A stretch of 27,821 nucleotides of DNA from positions 779,411 to 807,231 of the forward strand of contig NW_003151254.1 in assembly GCF_000003605.2 (NCBI RefSeq). The letters are read 5' to 3'. The DNA comes from Saccoglossus kowalevskii (taxonomy: Eukaryota > Hemichordata > Enteropneusta > Harrimaniidae). Below the pieces are notes generated by a model. It was given only the letters and a program-made list of their open reading frames with translations. It had not been told where the DNA came from and searched no databases. This document shows positions 9,474-21,010 of the stretch, piece by piece. The number at the start of each line of letters is the position of its first letter. The first letter of the stretch is position 1. The position numbers were made by a program, and so were the translations under genes.

Positions 9474-11042
9474 GGCTCACAAACTGCTTTTAAAACTGTA
9501 ATTATAAAAAAAAAGTTACCGGAAGCCAGTGGATGGCATACTACAACACCATGCTTAACCTTGAAATATGTGAACTGGCAGTGTGATCAAGTCTTTGCAA
9601 TGTCAGTGGGTTACCAGTAAAACAATACTGACAACACCACAAGTAAACAATTATATACCTGGTTCACAGTTTGAAAATAGACTGATATACAGAGAGATTC
9701 AGGATGCTCTAATAAACTAAATCAACAGAAACGTTTTGTACATATTTATGTATTTTCTATAATTTATTGCTTAATTTTGAACCATATGGATATAATTTCT
9801 CATTGGCCACATTGATCATTGTCTTCATCAACATTTTTGAAAAACATTGACTTTGGCCACAGTGGTTTGGTATGGTTGTGATCACACATACTGTGAATAT
9901 TAGCTGAGCAGAGAATATTCCACTGGGGTCACTGAAACAGGTCACAGTATCTTTTGCAACATTTGCCACATTGATTACCTTAAATCATCAAAACCTTGAA
10001 AATTTTGAACAACAAAAAGGGTATTAGTTTTGTAATAGGTAAACCTCCAGTTCAGGATAAGAAAATTCAGGTCAGAGCCTAACTTCAAAATAGAAGTTTA
10101 CAAGCCCCTGCACCCTTGTGCATTGCCTTTAATACAGTGTTCAAGCCAAAACAATTAATTGCTTTGCAGCCAGAGTTCAGAGCTCACGCTTGCTTGATTC
10201 TGGCATATATGTGGGGCTTACAAAAATGTGTATAGCATAATATCTCAAATAATAGATTTAACTTCAAATACGAAAAGTTAAACAGGTTGATCTACTACTT
10301 ATCAGATACAACACTACAAGTGTAATTTGCCCCAAAAAAACATTTCCTCATTTTCACATGTAGATACATCACAGTAGCTACATGTACCAAAATAAGGCTA
10401 AATTGTACCCAGATGCTCAAAATATAACAATCATGAATTAGTCAACGAAAAAATGACTTTATAATCATACAGACTGTACTGTATGGCTTTAATATATATA
10501 AGAGCAATGTTTCAATCAAATAAGCATCAGATCTTGGGTTGGTGGGTTGAACGTGTCAACACCCAAACTGATTAAATTGCGTTTTCAAAGAATTGGCTCA
10601 TCTGCATTTAACTGACAGGATGGCATGGCATGGCATCTGTGATGTAGGTTGATTCTACAATCTCGGCCTATATCTAAAACTGGATTGACACAGAATTCTG
10701 ATTAATTTAATATAATCAATAAGAAAATGAGATAGTAGAAGTGTGGCATAGTTCACTTTGTAGAAGTGATGTACTGCTCAAATTGTCCCCATATATCAAC
10801 TTGATAAGCTCAGGTAACTTATATAAAACAATGTTGTCTACATGTATATCACTGGCCAAGTAGTCGTTTCATGTATACGTGTATGCATGAAATAAACATT
10901 ATCCAGGCAGGTTGAACACAATTGTCTATACATGTAAAGGTACAGGTTTTCTAGTTAACCAATCAGAATAGACAGACAGGAAGTATGTATATAACAAGTG
11001 TATAGCAATTTGAAACAAATCATGCCATGACATGAGAGAGTG
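9474..11042. other. Non-coding stretch
   Basis: No exon is supported. Short features are a TGGCATGGCATGGCAT simple repeat (about 10620) and a CCAATCAGAATAG word (about 10959). Frames at 9435-9620 and 9757-9969 lack motifs and are treated as chance. Confidence 0.5.
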
Positions 11043-11230
11043 AGTCCCTGTTGTTCAATACTGAATAAAATCGAGATGAGAGGGCCATTTTAAATCAGTA
11101 ATTAAAACAAATGCATGTTATTATGTTTGACTGTCAGACATAATGTTCAATGTGTTTCAAATTGATTGCAATCTGTCACAAGACTATGGCCCTGGAAGAG
11201 CATTTGTTAAAACAAAATGTCCACCAATCG
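11043..11230. repeat. Dispersed repeat pair, copy 1
   Basis: Blocks GTTGTTCAATACTGAATAAA (11049) and ACTATGGCCCTGGAAGAG followed by CATTTGTTAA-AACAAAATGT (11182-11220) occur in the same order and spacing class at 23493-23640. A third partial match (AGCATTTGTTAAAACGAAAT) is at about 11397. The repeat is an old, diverged interspersed element without coding capacity. Confidence 0.55.
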
Positions 11231-12693
11231 GCCATTATGAATCTGATCTAATCCAATCAATGCGTGTCCCAAATATTAAAATCTTGCATACATGAGCAAG
11301 ATCCGGTTTTGAAATGGTTGAATTGCTAAATTTTGATGCATTGATAATGATTCACAACATGATCATTAGGTCATGTCAGTGATATGGATCGAAAACAGCA
11401 TTTGTTAAAACGAAATCTGGAATTGGCTGGAATAAATATCCAAAGATGCTTATGTGAAGTTTGAATGGGATTGGTCAAGGCAAAGCCCAGCTCCAATCAA
11501 ATTGCTTTTTCAAAGCCGGAAAAATGGTGACGATGAATAACAGTGAGTATTTGTCAGACACAATTATGACAGAAAGTTTTACAGAAAAGTGATGAGACTC
11601 CTTTGAAAAAGGTCAGAAATCATGATTTGACAAACGGTGGAGCAACATTTAGACATATCCATGGTTTTAGTTAAGTGGCCATTATCAATCAATGCCATGT
11701 GATAAGGACATGTATAAACTAAGGCTGGAGCACTTTATGGACAGACACACCTCAAATAAACAACGATATTGTGATCAGGCCACATTACATGGGTCTTTAA
11801 AATCAAAATGATTTTTCAGTAGTAGACTTCTGAGCAAGTCCAAATTAAACAAAAAATTGTAAATAAGCAATTTTATTTGACAAAAAACAAATGGTGTCAA
11901 CAAGGCTTCTGATCAACAGAGCATTATGTCCAGGGACCATTTAAATGGAACTGAAACCAAGACACATTATTCCGTAAGATGTGAACACTATATCCTTAAT
12001 CCATTTGACTGGAATTTAAAAAAATACAATTATTCATGAAAAGATTGCATAATGGTAACATTTCTCTGGATTACATACAAATATTAAAACACTTCCTACT
12101 AAGTGAAAGAACCCACAAACTAAATTCAATTGTCAAAAAACATTAAGACAATTGTGTAAATTCTTGAAGTATCCAAACAAAAACATTTTTACCATTTAAA
12201 AAGATTGTTATCCAATAATTTATAGTCTGGAGAATCATTCTGACTCCCAGTCTAACGGACGACAGTGATCTGTTTACTCTTAGATAATGTCATGATTTGT
12301 TCTGACGTACACAATTTTTAAAAATTATTTGAACATAAGATTAAGTATTTTTCAGTGTTTCTGTCATGTTATCATGGAAATGACTATTACCAAGGTAAAT
12401 AATTCAATAAATCAAAGAAAGAGAGAATGAAGATGGTTGAGTTTTAACAGATCAGACTTTTCATCTGTGATTAACATTTAGATGAATTATCAACAGATCT
12501 GAATACCCTCATGTGACTGGGCCACTCATCCTTGGTCTCTCTTTCAAATATTATTTATGACCAATTAAATCAAAATTTGGAAATTATTTAACACTTTTCT
12601 AAAATACTACAGTTGTAAGAATGTGAAATGTTGTATAAAAATCATCTCAAAATTGTATAGGAATCCTTGCTGGAATATACAGATGATTGATAC
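11231..12693. other. Non-coding stretch
   Basis: All frames are interrupted and no splice-bounded open segment resembling the DOCK protein is seen. The sequence looks like ordinary intron. Confidence 0.5.
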
Positions 12694-12912
12694 TACTGTA
12701 AAGGGGTTAATTATTCACTGGGTTTTAATTTGGCTTATTTCGCTGACTGGAAAATTCGCTAAATTAAAACCCAATGAATATGTAAATATGTAAAAATTTG
12801 GCATAGAACACATGAGTGATAAAACCGTGAATTTTAAATTCACCCACTGAATATGCCTGAAATGATAAATCAGCGAAATTTAAACCCAGTGAAAATTAAT
12901 CATTTTACTGTA
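12694..12912. mobile_element. Foldback MITE, family B, copy 1
   Basis: The left end (CTGTAAAGGGGTTAATTATT, then CACTGGG) and the reverse complement of the right end (CAGTAAAATGATTAATTTTC, then ACTGGG) form imperfect terminal inverted repeats of about 40 bp. TA stands at both outer edges. Internal TTCGCTGA and CAGCGAAAT words mirror each other. There is no ORF. An inverted copy lies at 24803-25012. Confidence 0.85.
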
Positions 12913-13321
12913 TCAGAATCTATGATACAATGTACACGTATCAATACTAAGACCACACTGAGGCATTAACTGAAGTATTAGTAATGAGACAATACAAGTA
13001 TTCAATGTGAACATGCTAAATCAAGTTCATATACAGTTACAAAACTACGATATGTACAACCATCCTAAGTATAGACTATGTATTCACATGAATGCAGAAA
13101 ACATTTACATACATGAATCGTCAATGGAGCGAGGTAAACTGAGCTTAGAAAAACAAAAAACATGTCGGCATAATCCCCTCCATGTGTTTTCAGATATTCT
13201 AAATGACAAACACACTGCTGATCATTACCACCAAATGTGTAAAACAATCTCCAATTAGTCACCGTTTTTATGTTTCCTTGAAGGCCAAACAGTTTAAAAT
13301 TGCTGCCCAAAAATAGGGTGG

Positions 13322-13534
13322 TACTGTAATATACTTTATTTTCGCTTGCAACTAATTTTTGCTATTTTTGCTAAAGGAATGATTCAGTGAAAATAAAATC
13401 CAGCAAATATACTTTTTTCCCTATATTTTACTTTCAACTCGTCAAAAAACCAGTGAAAATAAATTCCATACAAAACACCAAAAAATTCTTTTTAGCGAAA
13501 ATTAATTCCAGCAAAAATAAAGCATTTGACAGTA
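13322..13534. mobile_element. Foldback MITE, family A, second copy
   Basis: It begins TACTGTAATATACTTTATTT and ends with the inverted counterpart (AATAAAGCATTTGACAGTA). Its interior (GTGAAAATAAAATCCAGC ... CAGTGAAAATAAATTCCA ... AGCGAAAATTAATTCCAGC) follows the copy at 8251-8462 closely, in the same orientation and at the same length (213 bp). The 74-codon frame across it is a by-product. Confidence 0.85.
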
Positions 13535-15088
13535 ATATGAACAATCTTTACATGTGGCAATTCATGTCATATTGTATATTTAATACACACGTAGGTACAC
13601 AAGGGAATTAACACAAAGAGAATACTTGTGTGATAAGATTTGATAAATGATGCAACACTAGAAGCAAAATTGTTTTTTTAGATATACATCATTTTTTTCT
13701 AAATGTAATCAGAACTTGCAGGAAATTATGCCCATTTGGTCAAAAAATTATAGCAATTATATAAAAAAAATGATAAAAGTTTTCGAAATGTTGTACTGAT
13801 ATTTTGGTGTGAAATTTAATGTCATTTATAATTACAGACTGTGACATACAAATATAGTTTGCATTCCCCATATGCATGCTGCACAGAGTTGCTCAGAGCA
13901 ACGACTGGCAATAAACAGAAGACAATTATGAAAAACCTGGCAATAAAAACCTTTATTAGTTTGTGGCACTGCATAATAATACAAACATATTCATAGAAAA
14001 AACCTGACTAGATTCATATTCAGTGGATCGCCATCTTACGTCATGCATGTACTACAATCATACACTATTACAACCTCCCAAGTTGCACTGGAATTTTTTA
14101 AAACAATTTGTCAAGCACATTTCTAACTTGATAGTAATAAAAACTCAAATTCTTTTTATCTGCATTTTCCACTACAAAAGTATTACGTTCCACAAAAATA
14201 ATGCTGTTCAAAGAACGCTCATTTCCGCTGGTGACTGTTGTACATTTTGGATCAAAATCGATGAATAGTACCATTCTCTAGGTGCCTTGTTCTCAACTGA
14301 CATTAAATGTAATAAAGACAATTACAAATCCATGACTGAAAAAATTAACACAGTATTTATACATTTCAAAGATCGATGCACTGGTTACCACGACTACCAA
14401 ATAAGAACACATTTTATATTCAACTGTCAAGACATTGCTTTGTAACAAATAGATAAAGATCATCACTGACCTACTCACTATATCCAAACCAGCTCCCACC
14501 TCCCCCAGAAAAAAAAGGGGGGCATACATTATAATTTTCTACTGTAGGAGAAGGAAAAATGTTGCATTGTCTCGGCACCAAGATACAGTTTATAAAACAA
14601 ACTGCACGTTCTAAGCAAATACCAACAGTCCAATACTTCTCAGATGAGAACTCCTTACAATAACAACTCACAAGTACAGACATTCCTCAAATAACATCTC
14701 AACGCAGACAGTTTAATTATGCAGCAGGTAAAGGTTGGTTCCCGTTATGCATATCCAAAGTTTTAATTTGGAATAAATCCCATCAGAGTGCTTTCAGCTA
14801 CATACACATTACCATCGATTTCATGTTACATAATATGAGACACTATTCACTTGTAAGTGCAACTGGCACTCATTTTATTACTAGTATTTTTTTTAATTTA
14901 TCTTTCAAATTTTAAAAATAGCTGACAGTTTGCTATCTGTTAATGTTAGTACTAACCATACAGCTGCACCATTAGAGTCAGTGTTGTGCTAATTACTTTA
15001 ATAGAATTCCCCACTGTATGACTGATATGTCATATCATTCACATTGTCACTTGTATATTTATACTGGTAATGTGTACATCAACATAGG
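13535..15088. other. Non-coding stretch with one composite regulatory-looking site
   Basis: Read on the minus strand, TGACGTAAGATGGCG (14029-14043) joins a CRE-like half to a YY1-like AAGATGGCG. No first exon could be tied to it, because the ATG inside runs into a stop after four codons. The two overlapping minus-strand frames at 14293-14683 (one glycine-rich near its end) and the plus frame at 14023-14268 show no domain. Otherwise AT-rich. Confidence 0.4.
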
Positions 15089-15112
15089 ACAAACAAACAA
15101 ACAAACAAACAG
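15089..15112. repeat. Tetranucleotide microsatellite (ACAA)n
   Basis: About five and a half perfect copies of ACAA/AAAC in a row. A simple sequence repeat. Confidence 0.95.
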
Positions 15113-15567
15113 TCTGTCAAGGTAGCATCATATAAAAGGATTAGATAATGTTTTCCACAAGTGGACTTTATTCAAACTTTCTTTTTCCTGTCACTCTATT
15201 AAAGAAACCAATGATGACAATTGATAAAAAAAAAACAACGAACGCTTTCTCGGTAATTGTCCACTGTATCATAATGAAAACCGCACAACACAGCCTGAGT
15301 ATTGTTCTCGACACAAGCAAAACTGACAAACATCAATACAATTGAAGATCTACACACAGCTGAGTTTTAAGAGTCTATAAAATTGAATTGGATGAATACG
15401 AGTTGTTATAAATCGTGGTGACTATTAATGACCGAACACAACCAGGAAGTGACAAATTCTAGCGAGTCGCTTGATGTGATGGATTACACAATATACATTC
15501 TTCGACTCTCTGGGAGGGAAGAGAAAGTCAGAAAAGAAAGAAAGAAACAGAAAACTGAAAATCTCAC

Positions 15568-15666
15568 CGTCTGTAGATCAAGCTTTGTAATAGCGGAATT
15601 AATAGAATCATTCTCCGAGATGGTGCTCAGATCGGACGGTATGATATATCCATTACAGAGAGCCAT
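15568..15666 (-). CDS. Candidate alternative first coding exon of the DOCK gene (33 codons)
   Basis: On the minus strand an ATG at 15666 follows an in-frame TGA and opens a 33-codon frame beginning MALCNGYIIPSDLSTISE and ending LDLQT. It runs straight into ACG/GTGAGA, a good donor. The exon ends in phase 0, which the acceptor at 7775 requires. The composition (S, T, N, D, E) is protein-like. The ATG context (CCAATGG) is only moderate. Against it: a plus-strand frame of 89 codons covers the same bases, no homology to known DOCK N termini is recognised, and phase agreement has a one-in-three chance. Joining to exon 7659-7775 is inference and transcript data would decide it. Confidence 0.35.
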
Positions 15667-15737
15667 TGGTAATGATCACAGAATGATGTACATGTAGTAA
15701 TACTGATAGGAACTTAAAGGAAAGCCCTTTCTTTGAT

Positions 15738-15920
15738 TTGACCCGTGGTCAGATTGTGGGAGGCCCAGGTCGTAAGGAGATCTCTGAGTGCATCAATAGA
15801 CAGGAAGTTTTGGTATGCTTTGGAACAAGCTACAGTGGCCTCCTTACCATGCCTGTGCTAGAGACTGGTTTCAGTGATGGATCATTCCATACTGATGGAG
15901 GTAGAACTCCCCATCATTAA
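15738..15920 (+). other. Unassigned 60-codon open segment of higher GC content
   Basis: This stretch is visibly richer in GC than its surroundings and open on the plus strand (GPGRKEISECINRQE ... FSDGSFHTDGG), with no ATG at the start. I recognise no family. No acceptor or donor clearly bounds it. It could be a fragment of an old coding repeat, part of a 5' untranslated region on the minus strand, or chance. Confidence 0.2.
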
Positions 15921-17092
15921 CAATGTGTAAACTACATGTACATGTAATGCAACTATATCAGGTATGATTTGTGGTAACGATGAATACTAGTATTTTCTAC
16001 AAAGACTGCAAATCAGATAGCTAACCTTTATCATCAAATTTATAATCTTGAAGTACCGGTTTTAAAGAAAAAAAAAAAAGTATAACAAATCATAACATAA
16101 CACTCTATTAGGTAATGTTATCTTTTTGAGTGTTGAACATAAAAATTATTACTACTTGGCCAATAAAAAAAATATTCATGTTTCTGGTCACATGCGTACT
16201 AACAGCTCCTTTTTTATTTATTTTTCAGAATTTTAGAGAAAAAGAATGAAAAATTTTAGTTTTCATGGAAAACCATAAAATTTATAAACTATTTTAGAAT
16301 AAAAATAAAAAAAATCGCCTGTGTGTGTCAATTTTAGAAAACAGATTGACCAGACACATTTGTTGTTACTCCTATTTCTATTCAATATTTTACAATTGTT
16401 TGATTTACTTGGTTAATTCGACTAGCATGTGTAACATTTTATATGGTCCAAATAAAACTTCACATCATAGGAATGTTAATCAAGCCCTCAAAAAAAGTAA
16501 TTTTACTTGTGTTTTATATTCTTCAATCTTTGGTTAAACGACTGTATATCAACTATTTGGTTACAACTAATTAGTTGTCAGTAATTGGTCATCTGACAGT
16601 ACTTGGACCACACTTGTAAAACACATTACATTCAAGGACGGAACATTCTCATTTCAAACTTCAATAATGTAGTTAAAAATAAAAACGATCTTGCATAAAA
16701 TACTATAAAATGTTTACACCTCAAAAAAACGGTAAGACTTCGAATGGGTTCAATAATAGTTAATGCCAGATTACAGATTGTATCTTACTCATCATTCTTT
16801 GCGTTTATGTTCAAGTGTTTTCATTCTTGTGATAACCCCCGCCACCGATGTCAATTCAGCTAATAACAGAGTGAAGTATTATACACAATGAATTTAACCG
16901 ATCAGTGAAGAGTACCAGTGTAATAATGTGTCTGGGAGAAAAACGGGAGAAAAACAAATAAAGGAGGGTAGAGCAAATACAAATGCCATATTGCATAACA
17001 ACTAGTACACCATTCCACATTATTCAGTATTAGCAAATACCTGCTACAGTACAACATATGGGATTAGAATCAGTCTGAGTTTGTTCATTTAC
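15921..17092. other. AT-rich non-coding stretch
   Basis: Several A or T homopolymers (for example near 16068 and 16305) and dense stops. A 70-codon plus-strand frame at 16325-16537 has AT-driven composition and is not called. Nothing else is supported. Confidence 0.5.
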
Positions 17093-17119
17093 CTTCTTAT
17101 TACGTTTACGCTTCACCAT
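17093..17119 (-). CDS. Candidate short alternative first coding exon of the DOCK gene (9 codons, basic)
   Basis: The minus strand reads GCAATGG (purine at -3, G at +4, a strong start context), then nine codons MVKRKRNKK, then AAG/GTAAAT, a good donor. An in-frame TGA lies upstream. The exon ends in phase 0, matching the acceptor at 7775, and would give MVKRKRNKK joined to AKPKLVEP. The peptide is strongly basic (six K or R of nine), which could act as a membrane-binding or nuclear targeting patch; that is speculation. The surrounding 17.1-17.5 kb has few repeats and a somewhat richer base mix. A nine-codon match is short, so only transcript evidence can confirm it. Confidence 0.4.
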
Positions 17120-18795
17120 TGCAATAATTACGGCGGCTCAGTATAGACAATCACAATGATGGCTGGTGGCTACAGTTCGAATCTGTATTGACGATCTGAG
17201 TCATCTGTTAATATTACAGCAATTCCTAACAATTATTAACACCGTTAACTCGCATACACACCTACATTTGACATTGCTTTAGCAGAAGTCAATATGAAAG
17301 AGACATAAATGAAGCACACAATAACCTCTCAGATTTCGTAACAAGTTGACGTATTCATAAGTGTACCAGACAGTTATCGAAGCTGACAAGATCCTGAATG
17401 GTTTCCAGTTGTGCAGTCACATCCAATGAGAGACAAAATGAACTGAGATCTGCTGACGATGAGCATCAGAGAAATCTTTCCTTGCTACACACGATGAAAA
17501 CACACACACGAATATCCAAATAATTGAAACTTATGGGAATGGTTGCCAATCTAATTCAGAGTCATTAATCAAATTGTAGCATATAAATAGATGCAAGATC
17601 ATAAATGACATCACAGTTTCATCATGAGTACACTATGCCTCATGTTAAATACACAACAGTGATTGCCTGCAGGATGTTGTACATTTTACTTTAAATAAGA
17701 ATCCACTTGAGCAAGTGTTGCATTTAATGCACATATTCTTATTAGACTAATATCTGGTTGAAAACTAACTGCTAAAATTATGGCTTCTTTTTTTTTTACA
17801 ATATTCATACAAAATATCTATACTTCTCTATGCAAAAAAAATATGTTATTATACCTTTGTCATTTTGCATTCATATTTGTTTTGAAAAATACTGTCGCAA
17901 TTTGGGTATTTTGATGACATGAACCCATTTCATCGAAATTATGATGAATATAATATTTATTTTTCAATTCGGTCTGAACAAAACTGTGATGAGTCCTAAC
18001 ATGACATATACGATATTGTTTACAAAATTTGAATGTATGAGACAACTATGATAACTCGCATGCATGTAAGCTAGCATAGTACATGTTAGTATATAATAAC
18101 TGTATTAGACATGTATACAAATTACCTCTCCACAATTGAACATTAAGATAATATTGCTAGTTTGATAATGTGCGTCAGTAATCATGCAGTTTCTGTTTTA
18201 TATAAATTATGCATTTGCAAGTTTCCAATTGTGTTAAATGATATAAAATGACAGGCTCTTTCTTGTTGTATATTTAAAGTACATTTTCAGCTAGCAGCCG
18301 GTAACAACAACATATTGCGAGTTTTGAGATGAGCTATTGCCATGCTATCTGCCAGAATTCTGTTCAAATTCTGCGTGAAAAGGTTTTAAACAGAGAATAC
18401 AAGTATTTATACCATTCATAGAAGATCAATACAAAACTGTAAAAGACTGAATCTTTTTTAAAAAAAAAGTTAAGTGGTACAGGACACGCAAAACAATTTG
18501 AAGTAACATGTCATACTTAGATTAGTATAAGAAACTGATGTCAACATTAGTACATGTGTCTGTAATGGTCAACTATCTGATCAATATCCATATGAATAAA
18601 CTATACAATTTATAACTTTCCAATTCAAATAGCATAAACCTTATTGAAACACTGTAGCTGTAAAAATGTTATGTTACATTGCGTATAATCTTTAGAAATA
18701 ACATTAGATCATTTAACAATGATGGGAACTGCTGCGTTCACAGCTGTGATGATTGATGCCCAACAAATAACAAACAAGCAGCCTGTCGGCCGAGA
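17120..18795. other. Possible 5' flank of the 17.1-kb exon, then AT-rich intron-like sequence
   Basis: From 17120 to about 17500 the sequence is mixed in composition and free of obvious repeats, as expected for a minus-strand 5' untranslated region or promoter. No TATA box is convincing. From 17600 to 18795 it is AT-rich with no supported exon. Confidence 0.35.
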
Positions 18796-19933
18796 TAGCT
18801 CCGCTGTTAGCAATGCACATTTCAATTAAAGAACTGAAGACATCATTAGAAAATGAACAATATGTATAGTATCAAAGCAATCGGACTTACAGTTTTTAAC
18901 AAGAAGTCGAAAATATCACTTTCTACCAAAAATTACAAAAATATTCACCAAATTTAGAGAATTGAAGATATCATCACAAAATGAACAAATCTGAGAGAGG
19001 TCCACATGTAGTACCTATATATGTAATATCAAAGCAATCGGACTTGCGGTTTTTAACAAGAAGTCGAAAATATCACTTTTTACCAAAAATGATAAAAATA
19101 TTCACCAAAGTTAGAAAATTGAAGATATCATCACAAAATGAACAAATCTGAGAGAGGTCCACATGTAGTACCTATATATGTAGTATCAAAGCAATTGGAC
19201 TTGTGGTTTTTAACAAGAAGTCGAAAATATCACTTTTTACCAAAAATGACAAAAATATTCACCAAAATTAGAGAATTGAAGATATCATCACGAAACGAAC
19301 AAATCTGAGAAAGGTCTACATGTAGTATCTATATATGTAATATCAAAGCAATTGAAATTTTGGTTTTTAAGAAGAAGTCGAAAATATCATTTTTTACCAA
19401 AAATTACAAAAATATTCACCAAATTTAGAGAATTGAAGATATCATCACAAAATGAACAAATCTGAGAGAGGTCCACATGTAGTACCTATATATGTAATAT
19501 CAAAGCAATCGGACTTGCGGTTTTTAACAAGAAGTCGAAAATATCACTTTTTACCAAAAATGATAAAAATATTCACCAAAGTTAGAAAATTGAAGATATC
19601 ATTACAAAATGAACAAATCTGAGAGAGGTCCACATGTAGTAACTATATATGTAATATCAAAGCAATTGCACTTGCGGTTTTTAACAAAAAGTCGAAAATA
19701 TCACTTTTTACCAAAAATGACAAAAATATTCACCAAAATTAGAGAATTGAAAATATAAAGATGAAATGAACAAACCTCAGAGAGGTCTACCCAAGGTACA
19801 TATACACCAAGTATCAAAGCATTCAGGCTTGTAGTTTTCAAGAAGAAGTCGAAAAAGTAAAACATTGACACGGACGACGACGGACAATCACTCATATGAT
19901 AAGCTCCGCTCGACAAAGTCGACAGCGGAGCTA
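18796..19933. mobile_element. Non-autonomous element with 157-bp tandem core repeats and inverted ends
   Basis: The left edge TAGCTCCGCTGT (18796-18807) is the exact inverse of ACAGCGGAGCTA at the right edge (19922-19933). Between them ATGAACAAATCTGAGAGAGG marks units starting at 18981, 19138, 19295, 19452, 19609 and 19766, each exactly 157 bp apart. A first unit at 18853 lacks about 29 bp, and the last one is diverged. The right end carries CGGACGACGACGGAC and a GC-rich hairpin. There is no transposase ORF. A tandem core of about 160 bp with a hairpin near one end resembles the pearl-type elements of bivalves, now linked to Helitron-like HINEs. That family link is inference, and target duplications could not be defined. 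Confidence 0.75.
19902..19932. other. GC-rich terminal hairpin of the 157-bp-core element
   Basis: AGCTCCGCT-CGAC, loop AAA, GTCG, a two-base bulge, then AGCGGAGCT: a stem of 13 base pairs in an AT-rich setting, at the extreme right of the element. Hairpins near the 3' end are typical of Helitron-like elements. That function is inferred here. Confidence 0.8.
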
Positions 19934-20175
19934 AAAATTGATCGAAGTAGGCTATTTTTTTTATAGCATTTTTCTGGGACAAGCCCAAGATTACATTTTT
20001 TGTAACTGCACACATAACAGACTCTTCATTAACATGGTCTCCCATTTGTACAGAACACAGGAAAACACACTGTGATTTGACACCATTCAATAAGCTTACA
20101 TCTTGCACCATCCAAAAAAATAGTTGGCTTTATGCAATTTTATATATGTGGATCAAACCAACTGTTTGGCAGTTT

Positions 20176-20872
20176 GAACTCGCATTTTTCTCTCCTGAGC
20201 ATGTTACTGCACATATATGCAATGCATTATGGGATAGTAATTCACATTTTTCTCCACTGAGCATGTTACTGCACATATATTCAATGTATTATGGGATAGA
20301 GATTCAAATTTTACTGTGTACTGAGCATGTTACTGCACAAATATGCAATGCATTATGGGATAGAGATTCAAATTTTACTGTGTACTGAGCATGTTACTGC
20401 ACATATATGCAATGCATTATGGAATAGAAATTCAGAAATTCAAATTTTGCCCTACTGAGCATGTTACTGCACATATATGCAATGCATTATGGGATAGAAA
20501 TTCAGAAATTCAAATTTCGTCCTACTGAGCATGTTACTGCACATATATGCAATGCATTATGGGATAGAGATTCAAATTTCACGGTGTACTGAGCATGTTA
20601 CTGCACATATATTCAATGCATTATGGGATAGAGATTCAAATTTTACTCTACTGAACATGTTACTGCACATACATGCAATGCATTATGGGATAGTAATTCA
20701 AATTTTACTGTACTGAGCATTTTACCGCACATATATTCAATGCATTATGGGATAGAGATTCAAATTTTACTGTACTGAGCATTTTACCGCACATACATGC
20801 AATGCATTATGGGATAGAGATTCAAATTTTACTCTACTGAGCATTTTACCGCACATATATTCAATGCTCTCT
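20176..20872. repeat. Tandem array of about twelve 62-70 bp units containing GCAATGCATTATGGGATAG
   Basis: The anchor word (ATGTTACTGC, or ATTTTACCGC in the last three units) starts at 20201, 20263, 20327, 20391, 20461, 20531, 20595, 20657, 20719, 20781 and 20843, giving spacings of 62, 64, 64, 70, 70, 64, 62, 62, 62 and 62. Length variants sit in neighbouring pairs (the 70-bp ones insert TTCAGAAA), which points to local duplication. Each unit carries ATGCATTATGGGATAG. Read in reverse this is CTATCCCATAATGCAT, close to the TCCCANAATGCA core of the ZNF143/STAF site. Frames across the array are by-products. Confidence 0.93.
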
Positions 20873-21010
20873 GGGTGAAAACCTGTCATTGCATATATTG
20901 GAAATCTATTTTCATCCTAAAAACTAAAATTAAATGTAAAATTAAAATATTTTGAAATGTTTTCATAACATTATGATCCCTATCAATGATAAATATTTAA
21001 ACAATAATGA

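Noticed and set aside
13007-13310. Overlapping 83- and 81-codon frames on opposite strands
   Set aside because: No motif, no splice-site frame and no similarity; most likely chance in low-stop sequence.
14293-14683. Two minus-strand frames with a glycine-rich end and a GTGAGT donor-like word
   Set aside because: No acceptor with AG, overlapping frames, and the glycine run comes from a C-rich simple tract.
19701-20111. 136-codon minus-strand frame, the longest in the window
   Set aside because: It runs through the last core unit and the GC-rich end of the 157-bp-core element into unrelated flanking sequence, so it crosses a repeat boundary and has no domain.
20077-20716. Plus-strand frames with repeated HVTAHICNALWD-type segments
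   Set aside because: These are translations of the 62-70 bp array. Unit lengths that are not multiples of three break the frame and none has a conserved context.
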